A stretch of 64,000 nucleotides of DNA from contig OU696594.1 in NCBI GenBank assembly GCA_916048095.2, forward strand, positions 2,321,281 to 2,385,280, given 5' to 3'. Below are positions 1 through 11,396 of the stretch, one piece after another. The DNA comes from Sacculina carcini (lineage: Eukaryota > Arthropoda > Thecostraca > Sacculinidae). A program made the position numbers and the translations under genes. Position 1 is the stretch's first letter; every line of letters begins with the position of its first letter. Below the pieces are notes generated by a model. That model worked only from the letters and a program-made list of their open reading frames with translations, did not search any database and was not told the origin of the DNA.

Positions 1-254
1 TTTGTTACTCAAGTGAACAACGTGAATGAAATGGACCACTGTGTATTCACACGCACAGACACAGAACAGTTCAGGACGAACCGGACAAGCGTACAAACAA
101 GCTCACACACACGTGGCTCAACAACACATATTGTATGTTCATACTGTATGTACATACGATTTTTAATTCACAAACATTTAATTCGGCTGTTTTTACTTAC
201 TGTCTTGTTGTCTTACTTTTGTAATGAATAATGTAGACAATGTGTCATAAACAC

Positions 255-440
255 TTTTTAATCGGAAATTCAGATCCGACATTCGGAGTAAAATTTCGGT
301 TTTGAAATGTTCGGAAGGTATCGGAATGAATGTTCGGATAAATGTTCGGAATAAATGTTCGCACCGAAGCTTTGACAATCGGGTTCGCTATTCGGAGGTT
401 CGGAACCCGAAACCAGCGAAAATTCGAGTTCGGATTCGGA
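255..440. repeat. TTCGGA-rich degenerate array
   Basis: The hexamer TTCGGA or its variants (ATTCGGA, GTTCGGA) recurs about a dozen times, with irregular spacing, across roughly 185 bp. No codon structure is apparent. It looks like a decayed short-period satellite. Confidence 0.55.
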
Positions 441-1007
441 ACCCAAAAAAGGTTCCCGCGCCCACCTTTGCACATACACAATGACACGGACAAACATGAC
501 ACGCAGACATACAGACTAACCGATATACACACAGCTGGTAGGGTCGTGAGGTGGCGCGAAACGAAATTTGTGTCGCACCACATATTCAGATTAGATTCAA
601 ATTCAGATCTCGAATTCAGTTCATAATATCACAATATGAAAATTGAGGCAATCATGGAAATAATAAATTCGGTCGCAGTTTTCTTTACTGCGAATGCAAT
701 TTATCATATTTGTTTTTCAGCGGAGATTTATGAGAACGGCTCATGTAGCGAAACCATTTAAAACAATTTAAAGATAGCGCATTGTTGTCCACGTGCGCCT
801 ACAGGACCACACCACACTGCAACAACAAACCAACTCCGCGCGATTCTCGAGGACAAAGCAAGGACAATTGGCAAACAATTTTGTTTTTACAAATTCATTT
901 TACTTGACTTTTTTAAATACGTTTGAACTTCTTGGTGTGCTCCAAGATGGAATTGACTGCCGCCACATTGTCCACAGCATACCTTATCCAGGGTGCAATT
1001 TTGGGAG

Positions 1008-1199
1008 GGGCTGAATATTGGGGGGGGGGGCGATCAGTCATGTACATGCATCACTCATGTTAAGTCTGCGAAAATGCGTAATTCAACAAATTCTACAGAA
1101 ATTTACTTTGACCTCTTAGTGAACCTCTTGGTTATAAGTTGATGGGAACATTTTGGGGAGAGGTTCATCCCCCTAAACCCCCTGGATACGCCAGTGACT
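1008..1199 (+). repeat. Dispersed G-rich repeat, copy 1
   Basis: The block begins with a G run and GCGATCAGTCATGTACATGC and ends in CCCCCTGGATACGCCAGTGACT. A diverged second copy lies at about 14471-14696. The C-rich, CAGTG-type end suggests a non-autonomous DNA transposon. No coding potential is seen. Confidence 0.6.
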
Positions 1200-2060
1200 G
1201 TCCATTGTGCACATACACACACAAAAACACACACACAAACATCCACATCACGCACGCTCAATAATAGCGTTCAACCGTTTGTTTCAATGCGATTTTTAGC
1301 GCGCATCAAAAAACACTTCATTAGGTTTTCGGTAGCTATTTAGTAGATCATGCCATTTGCGCACGCCCAGATATACACACCTAGTTGGAGCAACCGTCAT
1401 TCGCTTTGTATGCGTATAATCTAGTGCGATATTTTGGGATATTCCCCTGGTTAGACATCATACTCGATTACAGAATCGATTCTAACGATTCTGCCGCCGC
1501 TTAAAATCGATTTGAACTATTATCGGAAATCCGATTCTTGCCCAGCTCTAGCAAGCAGTAGGCATAACAGTGCGGTATCGCAATTGTCGCAAACTGTTGA
1601 CCTATTGCGATTTGAGGCTGGTAAACCTGGGATTGAAACCTCTATCTCAACCCGCCAACGTGTACAACATGAAGAGTTTGTACACTATATTACACAATAA
1701 AATCAACAACACAATCACAAAACCAACATGTACACCAATCACAAGATTGCAAGTGCTTCACAATGACGCAAACAGGTGTAGGTGTCACCGAGAGTAGCCC
1801 GGCCAGAATAACTGCCGTTCACACCTAACATGGGTTTATATAGCTTCATGAGTTCAAAATTCGATACTTCCAAATGTCACAACGCCCCTGATTGGTCGGT
1901 GCTTCTTAAACGCTATTTGATTGGCTAAATTCGAATTTGATAAATTTCAAATTGATTTGAAACGTTTGCGGAATTTCGGTTAGCTATGCTGCAGACCTCG
2001 TGGATGCGTGCCATGACTCGGGGAGTAAGCTTTGTTTTAAGGGGTCGGTTTTACGGTGTA

Positions 2061-2061
<1 letters not shown>

Positions 2062-2119
<58 letters not shown>
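2062..2119. repeat. (TG)n microsatellite
   Basis: Near-perfect TG dinucleotide run. It generates spurious His/Thr-rich ORFs on the minus strand. Confidence 0.95.
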
Positions 2120-2126
<7 letters not shown>

Positions 2127-2573
2127 TACGTGTAACATACACTCCAACAATTCGGCCTGTTTGAAGCGATGTGTGTGCGCGTGTGTTACATACACATGCA
2201 TCATTTGACACTTTTTGGTGCGCACACAGAACAACTGAGCGGTTACATGAAACAAACCGAACATATTTACAATTGATAGTGCGCCATGAATCATACAAAA
2301 TTATACAATTATAATTATAAAATTAATCTAAACAAAAGTGCACACACACACCACAGACCCTCGTCGACAATGCCCCACAATGACAATATATCATTTGGAA
2401 AATTTTAATTAACTTCACAGCTTTAAGCCATTGCATGGAAGAGAAATAAAGCCTCATGTTGGAATTTTCATTTGAGTTTGATATTCGACCTAATCCATTG
2501 TAAACAAAACTTAACAGATAATCTGTAAAGCAGTCCAAATCACATTGACTATACAGAATAAAAAGCCGCTCAC

Positions 2574-2757
2574 CTCAGGGTTTTGAAAATGTTTTTCTCT
2601 ACAGCAACGTTGCGGTCCATACACCGATTGACGTGAGGAGAGGTTGAAATTGAAATATCCGAACGAAGTTGAATTGATGTTGAAGTGTTGGTCACCAAAT
2701 AGCCCACGAACAATTAATGCATTGAAGCCAAATCGCAAACCGGGAGTGAATGTCAAA
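2574..2757 (-). CDS. Candidate host exon, unknown protein, abutting element M
   Basis: An open minus-strand frame of about 60 codons (containing LTFTPGLRFGF and NINSTSFGYFNFNL) ends exactly at a GTGAGC splice donor (AACCCTGAG|GTGAGC). The other two frames are closed. The upstream side of the frame is cut by element M: its target duplication GTAGC (minus-strand sense) falls where an acceptor-like ATGTAG would be, continuing at 11663-11670. I do not recognise the protein and codon use is not decisive. It could be a chance ORF. Confidence 0.25.
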
Positions 2758-2762
2758 GCTAC

Positions 2763-3028
2763 TGTAACACGCAGCTTGCAATGGATGAACTCGATTATAT
2801 TTCAATACAACCGGTAACACTCACAAGAACACACCAAACACTCCCACTCGCACAGCACACATATCTCGACTCCCCTCACTTCATGATACAGTACGCGAAA
2901 CCACATCAGGTGTCATCTTGCACGCACACACTCAACAACGCACATACATACATACACACATACATGCATACATACATACATATATATACACAGCATATAA
3001 CAAGTTATAAACGAACAATACAACTACA
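2763..3028 (-). repeat. 3' LTR of element M
   Basis: 266-bp LTR flanked outside by GCTAC and inside by the G-rich polypurine tract. It includes a CATA/CACA-rich stretch. The sequence appears identical to 11397-11662, which implies very recent insertion. Confidence 0.93.
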
Positions 3029-3047
3029 TCCCCCCTTGATCTCAAGA

Positions 3048-4265
3048 TCAGTTTACAATATAATCTCTAAACCATGTCGGGTCCTTCCTCACGCGACTCG
3101 ACCTTCTTGGAGGAGCAGTTTCTTCGCTTTCTTGTTCGGACCGTTCATCAACAGGCGCTTCATCTTCGGACTCTTCTGAGAGGGCGCTAGTTGATCGCTG
3201 AATTGCTTCATCAGAAGCGCACACTCTTCCCGAACGATTTCTTCCGTCGTCTCTTCGCTTGAGCAGTCGAACATCCCTCACGTGTCTCGGCACTCCCCCG
3301 ACTTCTACCACATGACCTGAAACTATACCAGTGATCGTACCCTCTTTCCATCGAGTAGTACACCTTGCAACTCCCGGTTTCGTCGCAACCAAGTCACCAA
3401 CTCGAAACTCTGATATAATCGGACTGTCTGTGCTATGTCTGACACACGCAGGATGACGCCACTCGTACGTATGCAGAGCTGCCGACGGAGCGGTGGCTTT
3501 GCGGCGGCCATCTTTTGCAGCGAGATTATACCAGAAAACCATCCTCAAAGGGTCGCTCCTAGACCTGGCTGCCATGTGCTTGACAGTGCGATGCACCCTC
3601 TCGACAATGCCGTTTCCTGATGGTCTATGGGCTGCACGGAATCTGCGGCGGACACCCCAGCTCTCACAAAGCCTCGCAAGTCTTTCTGATCTGAAAGCAG
3701 ACACATTGTCCATCAAAAGTTCGTCTGGCGGGCCTCTTTCCATGAATATTGGCTCAACCCGACTGCTCACCTCAGCAGCATCTTCGGCCCTTATCTTGCG
3801 CCAAATCGCGAATCTGCTGGGCCCACAATCAATCACAGTTAGGTAGCATTCACCATTGTAATGAGTAACGTCTAACGCAAGTCGACTCCAATTCAATTTC
3901 ACTTCAAGCTCGCCGCGAACAAGTACAACCGGCGCAGGATCAATCATCTTGCAATCTCTGCAATTTCTCACTATACTTGTCATTTCCTTCCTCGTCACCT
4001 TCGGATTCGCTAGTCTCGCTAGATACAGGGAACGATCCACGCCTAGATGATGGTTGGCATGCCATTTCGATGCCGCATCCATGGCCACTGTACATGCATG
4101 TGAGTCGTGCGTCTTGAGCCATCTGTTAGGCACCCTCGTAAGTTTATCGTCCTTATTGTCAGCCGAACGTGTGAATTTTACGGTAATGTTCACCTTCATC
4201 TCGTCTACAATACTGCGCAAAATACCTAATCGTCTTCTCACCAAGACCTCCGACATCCCCGCGAC
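3048..4265 (-). CDS. Integrase, C-terminal part of M pol
   Basis: This is the integrase that inserts retrotransposon cDNA into host DNA. About 400 codons are open after an in-frame TAA at 4266-4268. The zinc-binding HHCC region includes HANHHLG and CRDCK. The catalytic D,D,E residues lie in LALDVTHY, LLMDNVSAF and GNGIVERVHR. The C-terminal part has a small beta-type domain (VGDLVATKPG) and an acidic/basic tail. The frame is the same as the RT ORF upstream, so gag-pol was one long pol polyprotein with a single nonsense change. An ATG at 4254-4256 is unlikely to be a natural start. Confidence 0.88.
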   Translation of the reverse strand, partial: VAGMSEVLVRRRLGILRSIVDEMKVNITVKFTRSADNKDDKLTRVPNRWLKTHDSHACTVAMDAASKWHANHHLGVDRSLYLARLANPKVTRKEMTSIVRNCRDCKMIDPAPVVLVRGELEVKLNWSRLALDVTHYNGECYLTVIDCGPSRFAIWRKIRAEDAAEVSSRVEPIFMERGPPDELLMDNVSAFRSERLARLCESWGVRRRFRAAHRPSGNGIVERVHRTVKHMAARSRSDPLRMVFWYNLAAKDGRRKATAPSAALHTYEWRHPACVRHSTDSPIISEFRVGDLVATKPGVARCTTRWKEGTITGIVSGHVVEVGGVPRHVRDVRLLKRRDDGRNRSGRVCASDEAIQRSTSALSEESEDEAPVDERSEQESEETAPPRRSSRVRKDPTWFRDYIVN

Positions 4266-5723
4266 TTATATCCGGTTCTCGTCACATAGCATTGTCTTTA
4301 ACCATTTCAACACTGTCGCTGAATCGGTTAACACTTCAATTGATGTCAAGTTCCACTTAAGAGCGAGGTTAACACCTTTCACAACAGCCTCTAGCTCGGC
4401 CAGATATATATGCCCAAAATCCTCACTTTTCCGCAGCCAAGCGGCATCTTCTACAACATCTACGTTTATCTCCAAACATACACCTGTAGCCAAGCTACTA
4501 GCGTCGCACCAGACGCGACCATGATCATTATCAGCAACATGAAATACACCTTTCACTGGATCCTCAATCGTTACTCTTTGTATAACTTCTTTTAGGAAGT
4601 TTGACGCTGAAACACCCGCATTATCATCCCATCGTTCGCCCTGACATTTACGTTTTATGTAACTGCACGCTACACGCAACCAACTGCAAACAGGATAATG
4701 CCCCAGGAGTTGCCCACAAACAGAAAACAATTGACGCTTGGTCAGCTCACCTTCACTGTCGATCTGCGGCAGTTCGTTCCCACGAGAGAAATGCAGCTTA
4801 CCGTCACGAACGTCCTTCCTTAGAGACAGCCCAAGTATTCTTCCGCCATCAGGTGACTCCGGAGGCTTCGTTTGAAGTCCGTAGCGCGCCAGGTGTGCCA
4901 CTACCGTCTCAGCGGTCACGACGTCCTCGTTGACGATGATGTCGTCGATGTAACTATCGGTACCACTGCGCACCTTAGCGTCGGCCGCGAGGACAGCATT
5001 TACAATTTTTGACATTGCCTTTGGCGCACAGTTAAGCCCGAATCCTAAGCGAGTTAGATAGTACAAGCGGCCATTATACCTGACCCGCTGATAACGCCAA
5101 AGCGACTCATCCATGTGTACCTGCAGATACGCAGACTTTAAATCGACAAGTTTGACTCGTTCGGGAAACCTCCTCCACTTTCTTATAGTCTCATCACACA
5201 CAGCAACATCAAGGCGTGGATGACAACTGACATAATCGTTGAGCTCCCTGTAATCCAATACAGGCCGCACTTTTCCTTTACTTTTCTGAACTACCGCCAT
5301 CAAAGGCAAAATTCCCTCAACATCTGACTGATCTTTACATTCACTAAGCCAACCCTTACTGATCCAGTCCTCAATTTCCCGTCTCCACTCGTCCTGTATC
5401 GCCTCATCCTGAACACTGCTGTACTCACTGACAGTTTTACTCAATTTGGGCTCCACACCATCCTTCCACCGCCAAGAAGCGGTCCACTTCCCACCACTGA
5501 ACCTGGCGTCGAAATCAGAGTCATGCACCTCGAAGAAATCGTCAGCGTCACAAGATGACACACCATTAAGATTATCATGTGAGTAGTGTGGTGCAGTAGA
5601 AATGTCCATGTTACCACAGGTAGAATCGTCAAGGTTGAAAATTGCTTTGAAGCAGGTGGACCGGCTTCCAAATGTGACACCCTGCTCCCCAATATATACG
5701 CCGCCAAGTTGCCTAATGACGTC
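4266..5723 (-). pseudogene. Reverse transcriptase-RNase H of element M, interrupted
   Basis: RT signatures appear in order: KVRPVLDYRELN, LVDLKSAYLQV, LTRLGFGLNCAPKAM and the catalytic YIDDIIV. The RNase H acidic residues are in WCDASSLATG, YLAELEAV and VLTDSATV. The frame ends at one in-frame TAA (4266-4268), just before the integrase. The N-terminal end is cut at 5723 by the nested element P; the protease C-terminus continues beyond P at 10273. The family resembles a widespread invertebrate Ty3/gypsy group with YIDD RT and RT-RH-IN order. Confidence 0.88.
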
Positions 5724-5975
5724 TGTGTGAGTGAGCGCAGTTCGATGAGTCATCGCATTTGCGGGGTCGATGAATCCGTTGAACCGAAGCTCGTGACAAA
5801 GGGGGCTTTGGTCTGCGTCTGAAGGACGTTGACGACAGTATCTATTGGATTGTGTTCGAGTGTGTACGTGCGTGTTGTGTGGGTCCATTGGACCAGTGTC
5901 GTTGTCTTACTGCGTTTGCTATTGAGTTCAGAATATATGACGTGTCTCGGTTAACCATTGACTACAACTTGAACA
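5724..5975 (+). repeat. 5' LTR of element P
   Basis: 252 bp, starting TGTGTGAGTG and ending TTGAACA. Preceded by the ACGTC target duplication. One substitution relative to the 3' LTR. Confidence 0.92.
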
Positions 5976-8659
5976 TGTCGCAGCCGACAGTTGACACAGC
6001 AAGCTCGTCTCATCAGATGCAGCCGTCTCAAACGCCAGTATGGGCCGGGAGAGTCCCTATGCCCGAAAAACTGGACCTGAGTGTTGACCGGAGCGAGTCA
6101 TTTTTCGTGTGGAAAGATCGTTGGGAAGATTATGTGCTATTGACCGGTCTTCAAAACCAACCCAGAAAAATGCAGGCCGCAGTACTTCGATCGTGCCTTA
6201 GCGATGAAACGCTGAGAACAGTGAGAAATTTCCAAATAGATGAAAACGACAAAAACAACATCGACGTCATCGTTCGTATGCTGGCAGAGTATGCAAAAGG
6301 CCAGGTAAACGAAGTCATCGAACGGAAAAACTTCAACGGCCGCTCTCAGAAAATTGGTGAGTGCTTCGAAGATTTTTTGATCAGCCTCCGAGAGATGAGC
6401 ACCACTTTCAATTTCTGTGACCAATGTCGGGATTCCTTGATCCGCGATCGCATCGTCGTCGGTGTCAGAGACACAGCAACAGTGAAAAAACTATGCAGCG
6501 TGAAAAATCTAACGCTATCTACAGCCGTTGAGATATGCAGAGCTGAAGAGGCAGCCAACCGCGACACAGATTTGATCGAAAACAGTCGGGATACTCACGT
6601 CAATAAAGTGCAACATAGGCACCCCACTGTGACGGATGATAGGCGCACAGGAAGGGACACAAACGAGTGCACAAGATGCGGACGTCGCCACCAAGCGAGC
6701 GAAAAATGTCCAGCGCTCGGAAAACAATGCAAACGGTGCGGTAAATTTGGTCATTTCGAAATCAAGTGCCGTAGCGTGATTAGCACAAACAAAAAGACGT
6801 ATCAGAAATGTACAGATAACGACCGTGTCTCTGCAGCAGTCGTTTCAAACGTAACCACTGTAAAAGCACCAAAGGTGGACGTCGTGCTTGGGGGTCAAAT
6901 TCATGTGTCGGCTCTTCCAGATACCGGAGCAGACAATTCAGTCGCCGGCACGGACATCATGAAACATTTGAAGAATGTCAGATTGAAAGCCAGTACTGAA
7001 AGCCCCGTTGCAGCAGACGGAACCAAAATGCGTTCGATGGGTGTCTTTCAAACCACCATCGCCATTGGCAACGCATCGACTACGGTAGACATTACTGTCG
7101 TAGAAGGCGTTCATGGACTCCTTCTCTCCTGGCATGTTTGTCGTGAGCTACGTTTGATTCCGGTAAATTACCCTGTACAAATGTCACCGTGTATGCCATG
7201 TGAAACTGCACATCAGGTGAATCAAATGAAATCGCACTCGTATGACATATTCAGTGAATTTGCAGATGTGTTCAGCGATGAAATTAAAGTTCTGACTGGC
7301 GAGACATTCAAAATAAAATTGCGAGAGGACGTAATTCCGCATAGTGTCTCAGCACCACGCAGAGTACCACTTCCACTACAAGCAGGACTGAAAAACGAGA
7401 TTCAGCAATTACAAGAACAAGGAATTATATCACCTGTAACTGAACCTACAGATTGGTGCTCACCAATTGTAGTCACGCCGAAAAAAAATGGAGGTGTTCG
7501 TCTGTGTGTGGACCTCACCAAATTGAACAAATGTGTGAAACGTGAACTTTTTCAGTCCGGCACTCCCTCGGAATGCGTTGCATCAATTATTGCGTCAGAG
7601 GCAAAATTTTTCGCAGTATTTGATGCGAAAAAAGGTTATCATCAATGTCCGCTCGATGCTGACAGCCAAGCACTCACGACGTTTATTACACCGAACGGCA
7701 GATACATGTTCAAGCGCGCTCCATATGGTATCTCTTCCATATCAGATCATTACAATCGGCGCATGGATGAATCACTGGAAGGACTGCCGGGCATCCAGCG
7801 TCTTGTCGACGACGTCATAATATACGGCCGCACAAAGCAGGAGTTGCAGACGCGCGTGCGTAGTTTTTTGTTGAGATGTCGCGAGAAAAGTATCACACTG
7901 AATATTACTAAAGCGAAGTATATGCAAACACAGTGCAAGTTCGCCGGATTTGTGCTGAACGCAGAAGGGTACAGCATTGACCCAGACTTGTATGATGCCA
8001 TTGCGCAATTTCCGGTTCCAACCGACGTAACAGGTCTGAGATCGTTCTTCGGATTGTGCAATCAGATCGGATCATTTTCACCTGAGCTATCGAAACGGCT
8101 CACACCTCTGCGCGACTTATTGAGCGCAAAAAGAGTGTTTGTTTGGGAAAATCACCACACCGAGTGCTTCAAACGAGCTCGTGAAGCTCTATCATCACCG
8201 ACAATACTCAAATATTTTCAGCAAGATGCTCCGACTTTCTTACGCACGGACGCCAGCCGACTGCACGGCTTGGGATTTGTCCTGCAGCAGAAACAAGATG
8301 ACGGCAAATTATGCGTCATACAGTGTGGCTCCCGCTTCCTCACTGATGCGGAATCTAGATATGCTGCTATTGAGCTGGAGTTGTTGGCTATTGTTTGGGC
8401 GTTCAGAAAATGTCGCATGTTTCTCTCCGGTCTACAACATTTTGAAGTAATCACTCATCATCGTCCTTTGGTACCGATTTTAAACTCAAAATCTATCGAT
8501 GACCTAGCGAACCCTCGAATTCAGCGCTTGAGATTGAGGCTTGAAGAGCTTGGACCATTCTCGGCACAATGGACGCCAGGAAAAGATCACGCCGCAGCGG
8601 ACGCGTTATCGCGTTTTCCTGTATCTTCCGTTGCTGCTCCCGGAGAAATGGGTGAATAA
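5975..8659 (+). pseudogene. Gag-Pol polyprotein (Gag, protease, RT, RNase H) of element P
   Basis: The start chosen is the ATG at 5975, whose A is the last LTR base; it begins the gag-like sequence MSQPTVDT. Gag is followed by two zinc knuckles (CTRCGRRH and CKRCGKFGHFEIKC), an aspartic protease (LPDTGADNS), RT (RLCVDLTKLN, FDAKKGYHQ, FKRAPYGISS, catalytic LVDDVIIYG) and RNase H (TDASRLHGLGF, AIELELLAIVW). The third RNase H acidic position, normally TDH-P-L, reads THHRPL, so a catalytic Asp looks replaced by His. The ORF stops at TAA 8657-8659, but the same frame stays open beyond into integrase. Confidence 0.9.
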
Positions 8660-9607
8660 TTCTCTATCATAGCGACAATTTCGACAGACGCAGCTATATC
8701 AGATGTTGAATTACGAAAATTGCACGACATATCCGCTTCCGACGCCGAGATGAAAATGCTGCGAAAAAACATAATGGAAGGATTTCCCACTCGCAAATGC
8801 GATGTGGACCCCATTATCAGTCGATATTGGCCGGTGCACGAGCATCTCTATATTGATGATGACTTCATATTTTATGGAAGACGGCTCGTCATACCAGCGG
8901 GCATGCGAAAAGAAATTCTGCAAGAACTACACGCTGGTCATGCTGGTAAAGAAAAAACAAAACAACGTGCGCGGGATATTGTTTATTGGCCCGGGATCGA
9001 CGTAGATATTGACAACATCACAAAACATTGCAAAAAGTGTCAAGTGTACTTACCATCACAACCAAAAGAGACCATCCGCCATCACGAGAAACCTACAAGA
9101 CCGTTTGAACACGTCTCGGTCGATTTTGCCGAATACGGAAGCCATAAATTCGTGGTGATGGTGGATAATCTATCTGGCTGGCAATTTGTCAACGACCTTG
9201 GACAAACATCCGTCACAAATAAACTTTTATCGACACTTCGCACAATTTTCTGCATGGTGGGAGTACCAGTGATATTGTATTCAGACGGTGGACCTCAGTT
9301 CACATCTGGCGAGTTCCATCAATTCGTCAACAAGTGGAAAATCTCACATGTTCGCTCCTCACCACACTATCCGCAGTCTAATGGGAGGGCGGAGGCAGCA
9401 GTCAAATCAGCAAAAGCTCTTATAAAAAAGTGTTGGTGTGAAGACAAAAAACAATTGAACGAACATGATTGGTGCAGAGGGATATTGCAGCAAAGAAACA
9501 CACCTGGACCAGATGGAAGGTCACCTGCAGAAATACTCTATGGCCGTCCCGTTAGAGATTTCATCCCTGCACACCGACGCCAATTTCAAGGCATGTGGCA
9601 GCAATAA
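8660..9607 (+). pseudogene. Integrase of element P
   Basis: Same reading frame as the upstream Gag-Pol, separated from it only by a TAA. HHCC zinc region: LHAGHAG plus CKKCQ. The DDE core residues are in VSVDFAEYG, YSDGGPQF and SNGRAEAAVK. The segment closes at a second in-frame TAA (9605-9607), after which the same frame continues. Integrase motifs are intact, so the two stops look like recent point mutations. Confidence 0.88.
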
Positions 9608-10114
9608 AATGAGCAGATCGAAAAACGTGAACAGGACAGAATAATGAAGACAGACGAAAAGTACAACCAGAGTGCTCGAGATCTAAGTGACATCGCGACA
9701 GGAAGTCACGTAGCGATACAATGCCACATCACCAAGGAATGGAATCGGCATGGGATTGTGATCGAGCAGCTACCTCACCGACGCTACTTAATCAAGATGG
9801 CTAGCGGACGAGTTGTAGCTCGAAACCGGCGACATGAACGTCGCAGACACGGTCACGTCAATCAAGATTCAGCCGAAAATGGACAACGTACTCACATTGC
9901 ACCAACAAGTGATGAAGCGGAAAAGGAACAAGCAGATGGTCAACTTCGGCGGTCGTCAAGAAACACCCGTCGTCCTCAGCGGTTAATTGAAGTCATGTCC
10001 ATGACTAGGGGGGCGTGTGTGAGTGAGCGCAGTTCGATGAGTCATCGCATTTGCGGGGTCGATGAACCCGTTGAACCGAAGCTCGTGACAAAGGGGGCTT
10101 TGGTCTGCGTCTGA
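9608..10114 (+). pseudogene. C-terminal tail of P integrase
   Basis: Open in the same frame after the TAA at 9605-9607. It carries the typical gypsy C-terminal region: a small beta-rich module (HGIVIEQLPHRRYLIKM) followed by a basic RRSSRNTRRPQR stretch. It reads on into the 3' LTR before stopping, so the natural end is probably near the LTR start at 10016. Confidence 0.7.
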
Positions 10115-10267
10115 AGGACGTTGACGACAGTATCTATTGGATTGTGTTCGAGTGTGTACGTGCGTGTTGTGTGGGTCCATTGGACCAGTGTCGTTGTCTT
10201 ACTGCGTTTGCTATTGAGTTCAGAATATATGACGTGTCTCGGTTAACCATTGACTACAACTTGAACA
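10016..10267 (+). repeat. 3' LTR of element P
   Basis: 252 bp, preceded by the purine tract AGGGGGGCG and followed by the target duplication ACGTC (10268-10272). Confidence 0.92.
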
Positions 10268-10272
10268 ACGTC

Positions 10273-10693
10273 CATCCCAAAAATTGCTTTGACACCACCC
10301 AGTAAGCCACTGGCAACAATGCAAGAGAGCTCAAGGGTGGCACCGTTCAAAATCACCTGCACGTCCAATGCACCGCCAAACTTCACGCGGCGATCATCAA
10401 CATAACTATGCTGTCACATAACTAACTAACTGTTATGCTGTCACATAACTAATCCCTCGCGATCTGCCCACCAAACATTCGGCCACAATTGATTTAGTGC
10501 AACCAGTATCGATCACTGCCGACACCAGCACACCATTCACTCTCGCCTCAACGCGTGGTAGCGCCTCTATTGGTCGTTGGTGGCTGGGAGAACTGCTGGC
10601 GCACCAGTCCTCCTGTGGTCGTTTCCCGATCTCCTGTACATTTGTCCAGCTGCTGGGCAGTTTCTGAGAAGATGCGCACCTCCGCATCTGCAC
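10273..10693 (-). pseudogene. Retropepsin-like protease of element M, frame broken
   Basis: An aspartic protease active site VIDTGCTKSIV is readable from the minus strand. Its frame is -1 relative to gag and overlaps the gag 3' end (10567-10693), consistent with programmed -1 frameshifting. A 43-nt insertion at about 10404-10447, a tandem copy of the ATGCTGTCACATAACTAA motif, shifts the frame and creates stops. Beyond it the original frame resumes (retropepsin C-terminal region) up to the P insertion at 10272. Confidence 0.75.
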
Positions 10694-11379
10694 TGAACTC
10701 GACGCTGGCTATACTCACCGGTTTCCATTGACCTGCTGCAGTTCCTGGCTAAATGGGGCCCTCCACAGTTGAAGCAGCCTCCACGAACTTGTGATAGAGA
10801 GCCTCGATTCACGTGAATGTCTCGAGAAGGCACAGTTATTGACACCATGGCGGCATTGTCAGTGCACAACTCAGAGAGCAGTACACGCGCCCGCTCAACC
10901 AACAGCGGAAGACCCACTGTGTCCACCCCTGCCACGGTCCTTAGCTCACGTGACACTTCTCTTGGGAGCCCAACCACGAACGCCTTCCTCAAAACGGCCT
11001 CGCTTTCAATACCGGCCAGTTTAGCTAGTCTCTTCAATTTCGACATAAATACGTCGGCTGGTTCATCTTGCCACTTTTGCGTCATGAACATTTCGTAGGC
11101 GGAAAAACTATTCATAGCAAATGCGTTCAGTAGAGATCTTGTAATTTCATCATACCGATTCTTCTTGTTGTCGTCCATCTGACTGTATATCGCATATGCA
11201 GTCCCCTCGAGAAAAAGCGGCACGACACATTCCAAATTTGAAATACCTTTCAATTTGGCCACCATTTCCACCTTATCAAGCCACTGCACCACATCCTGGC
11301 TGCCGTCGAACGGACGGATCATATCGCTCAACTTGATATTCACTGCTGAACCAGTACTCGTAGCGTCGCCTGTCGCCAT
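10567..11379 (-). CDS. Gag of element M
   Basis: The start is taken at ATG 11379, the first in-frame Met after the 5' LTR ends at 11397; upstream ORF residues are LTR. A retrotransposon gag-type helical region (PFDGSQDVVQWLDKVEMV, FLEGTAYAIYSQM) precedes two cysteine/histidine knuckles (CFNCGGPHLARNC and CRCGGAHLLRNC). It forms the nucleocapsid/capsid of intracellular particles. The gag ORF is intact and overlaps the protease ORF in the -1 frame. Confidence 0.85.
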   Translation of the reverse strand: MATGDATSTGSAVNIKLSDMIRPFDGSQDVVQWLDKVEMVAKLKGISNLECVVPLFLEGTAYAIYSQMDDNKKNRYDEITRSLLNAFAMNSFSAYEMFMTQKWQDEPADVFMSKLKRLAKLAGIESEAVLRKAFVVGLPREVSRELRTVAGVDTVGLPLLVERARVLLSELCTDNAAMVSITVPSRDIHVNRGSLSQVRGGCFNCGGPHLARNCSRSMETGEYSQRRVQCRCGGAHLLRNCPAAGQMYRRSGNDHRRTGAPAVLPATNDQ

Positions 11380-11396
11380 TTTCAGCCGAAATAGCT

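Larger units (their letters stand above)
1..2573. other. No recognised gene; repeat-rich flank
   Basis: I find no ORF here with recognisable domains. The stretch holds a TTCGGA-rich array, one copy of a dispersed G-rich repeat, a long TG microsatellite and AT-rich unique-looking sequence. Short ORFs here are either microsatellite translations or have no supporting features. Confidence 0.6.
5724..10267 (+). mobile_element. Ty3/gypsy LTR retrotransposon 'P', nested in M
   Basis: 252-bp LTRs (5724-5975 and 10016-10267), TG...CA, differ at one base (T/C in GATGAAtCCG). The target duplication ACGTC flanks the element (5719-5723 and 10268-10272). The PPT is AGGGGGGCG (10007-10015). A single reading frame carries gag, protease, RT, RNase H and integrase, with two in-frame TAA codons. 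No TGG-type tRNA primer site follows the 5' LTR; the gag ATG overlaps the last LTR base. It lies opposite in orientation to M. Confidence 0.93.

Noticed and set aside
2037-2294. ORFs rich in His-Thr on the minus strand
   Set aside because: They translate the (TG)n microsatellite and its edges; no domain and no codon structure.
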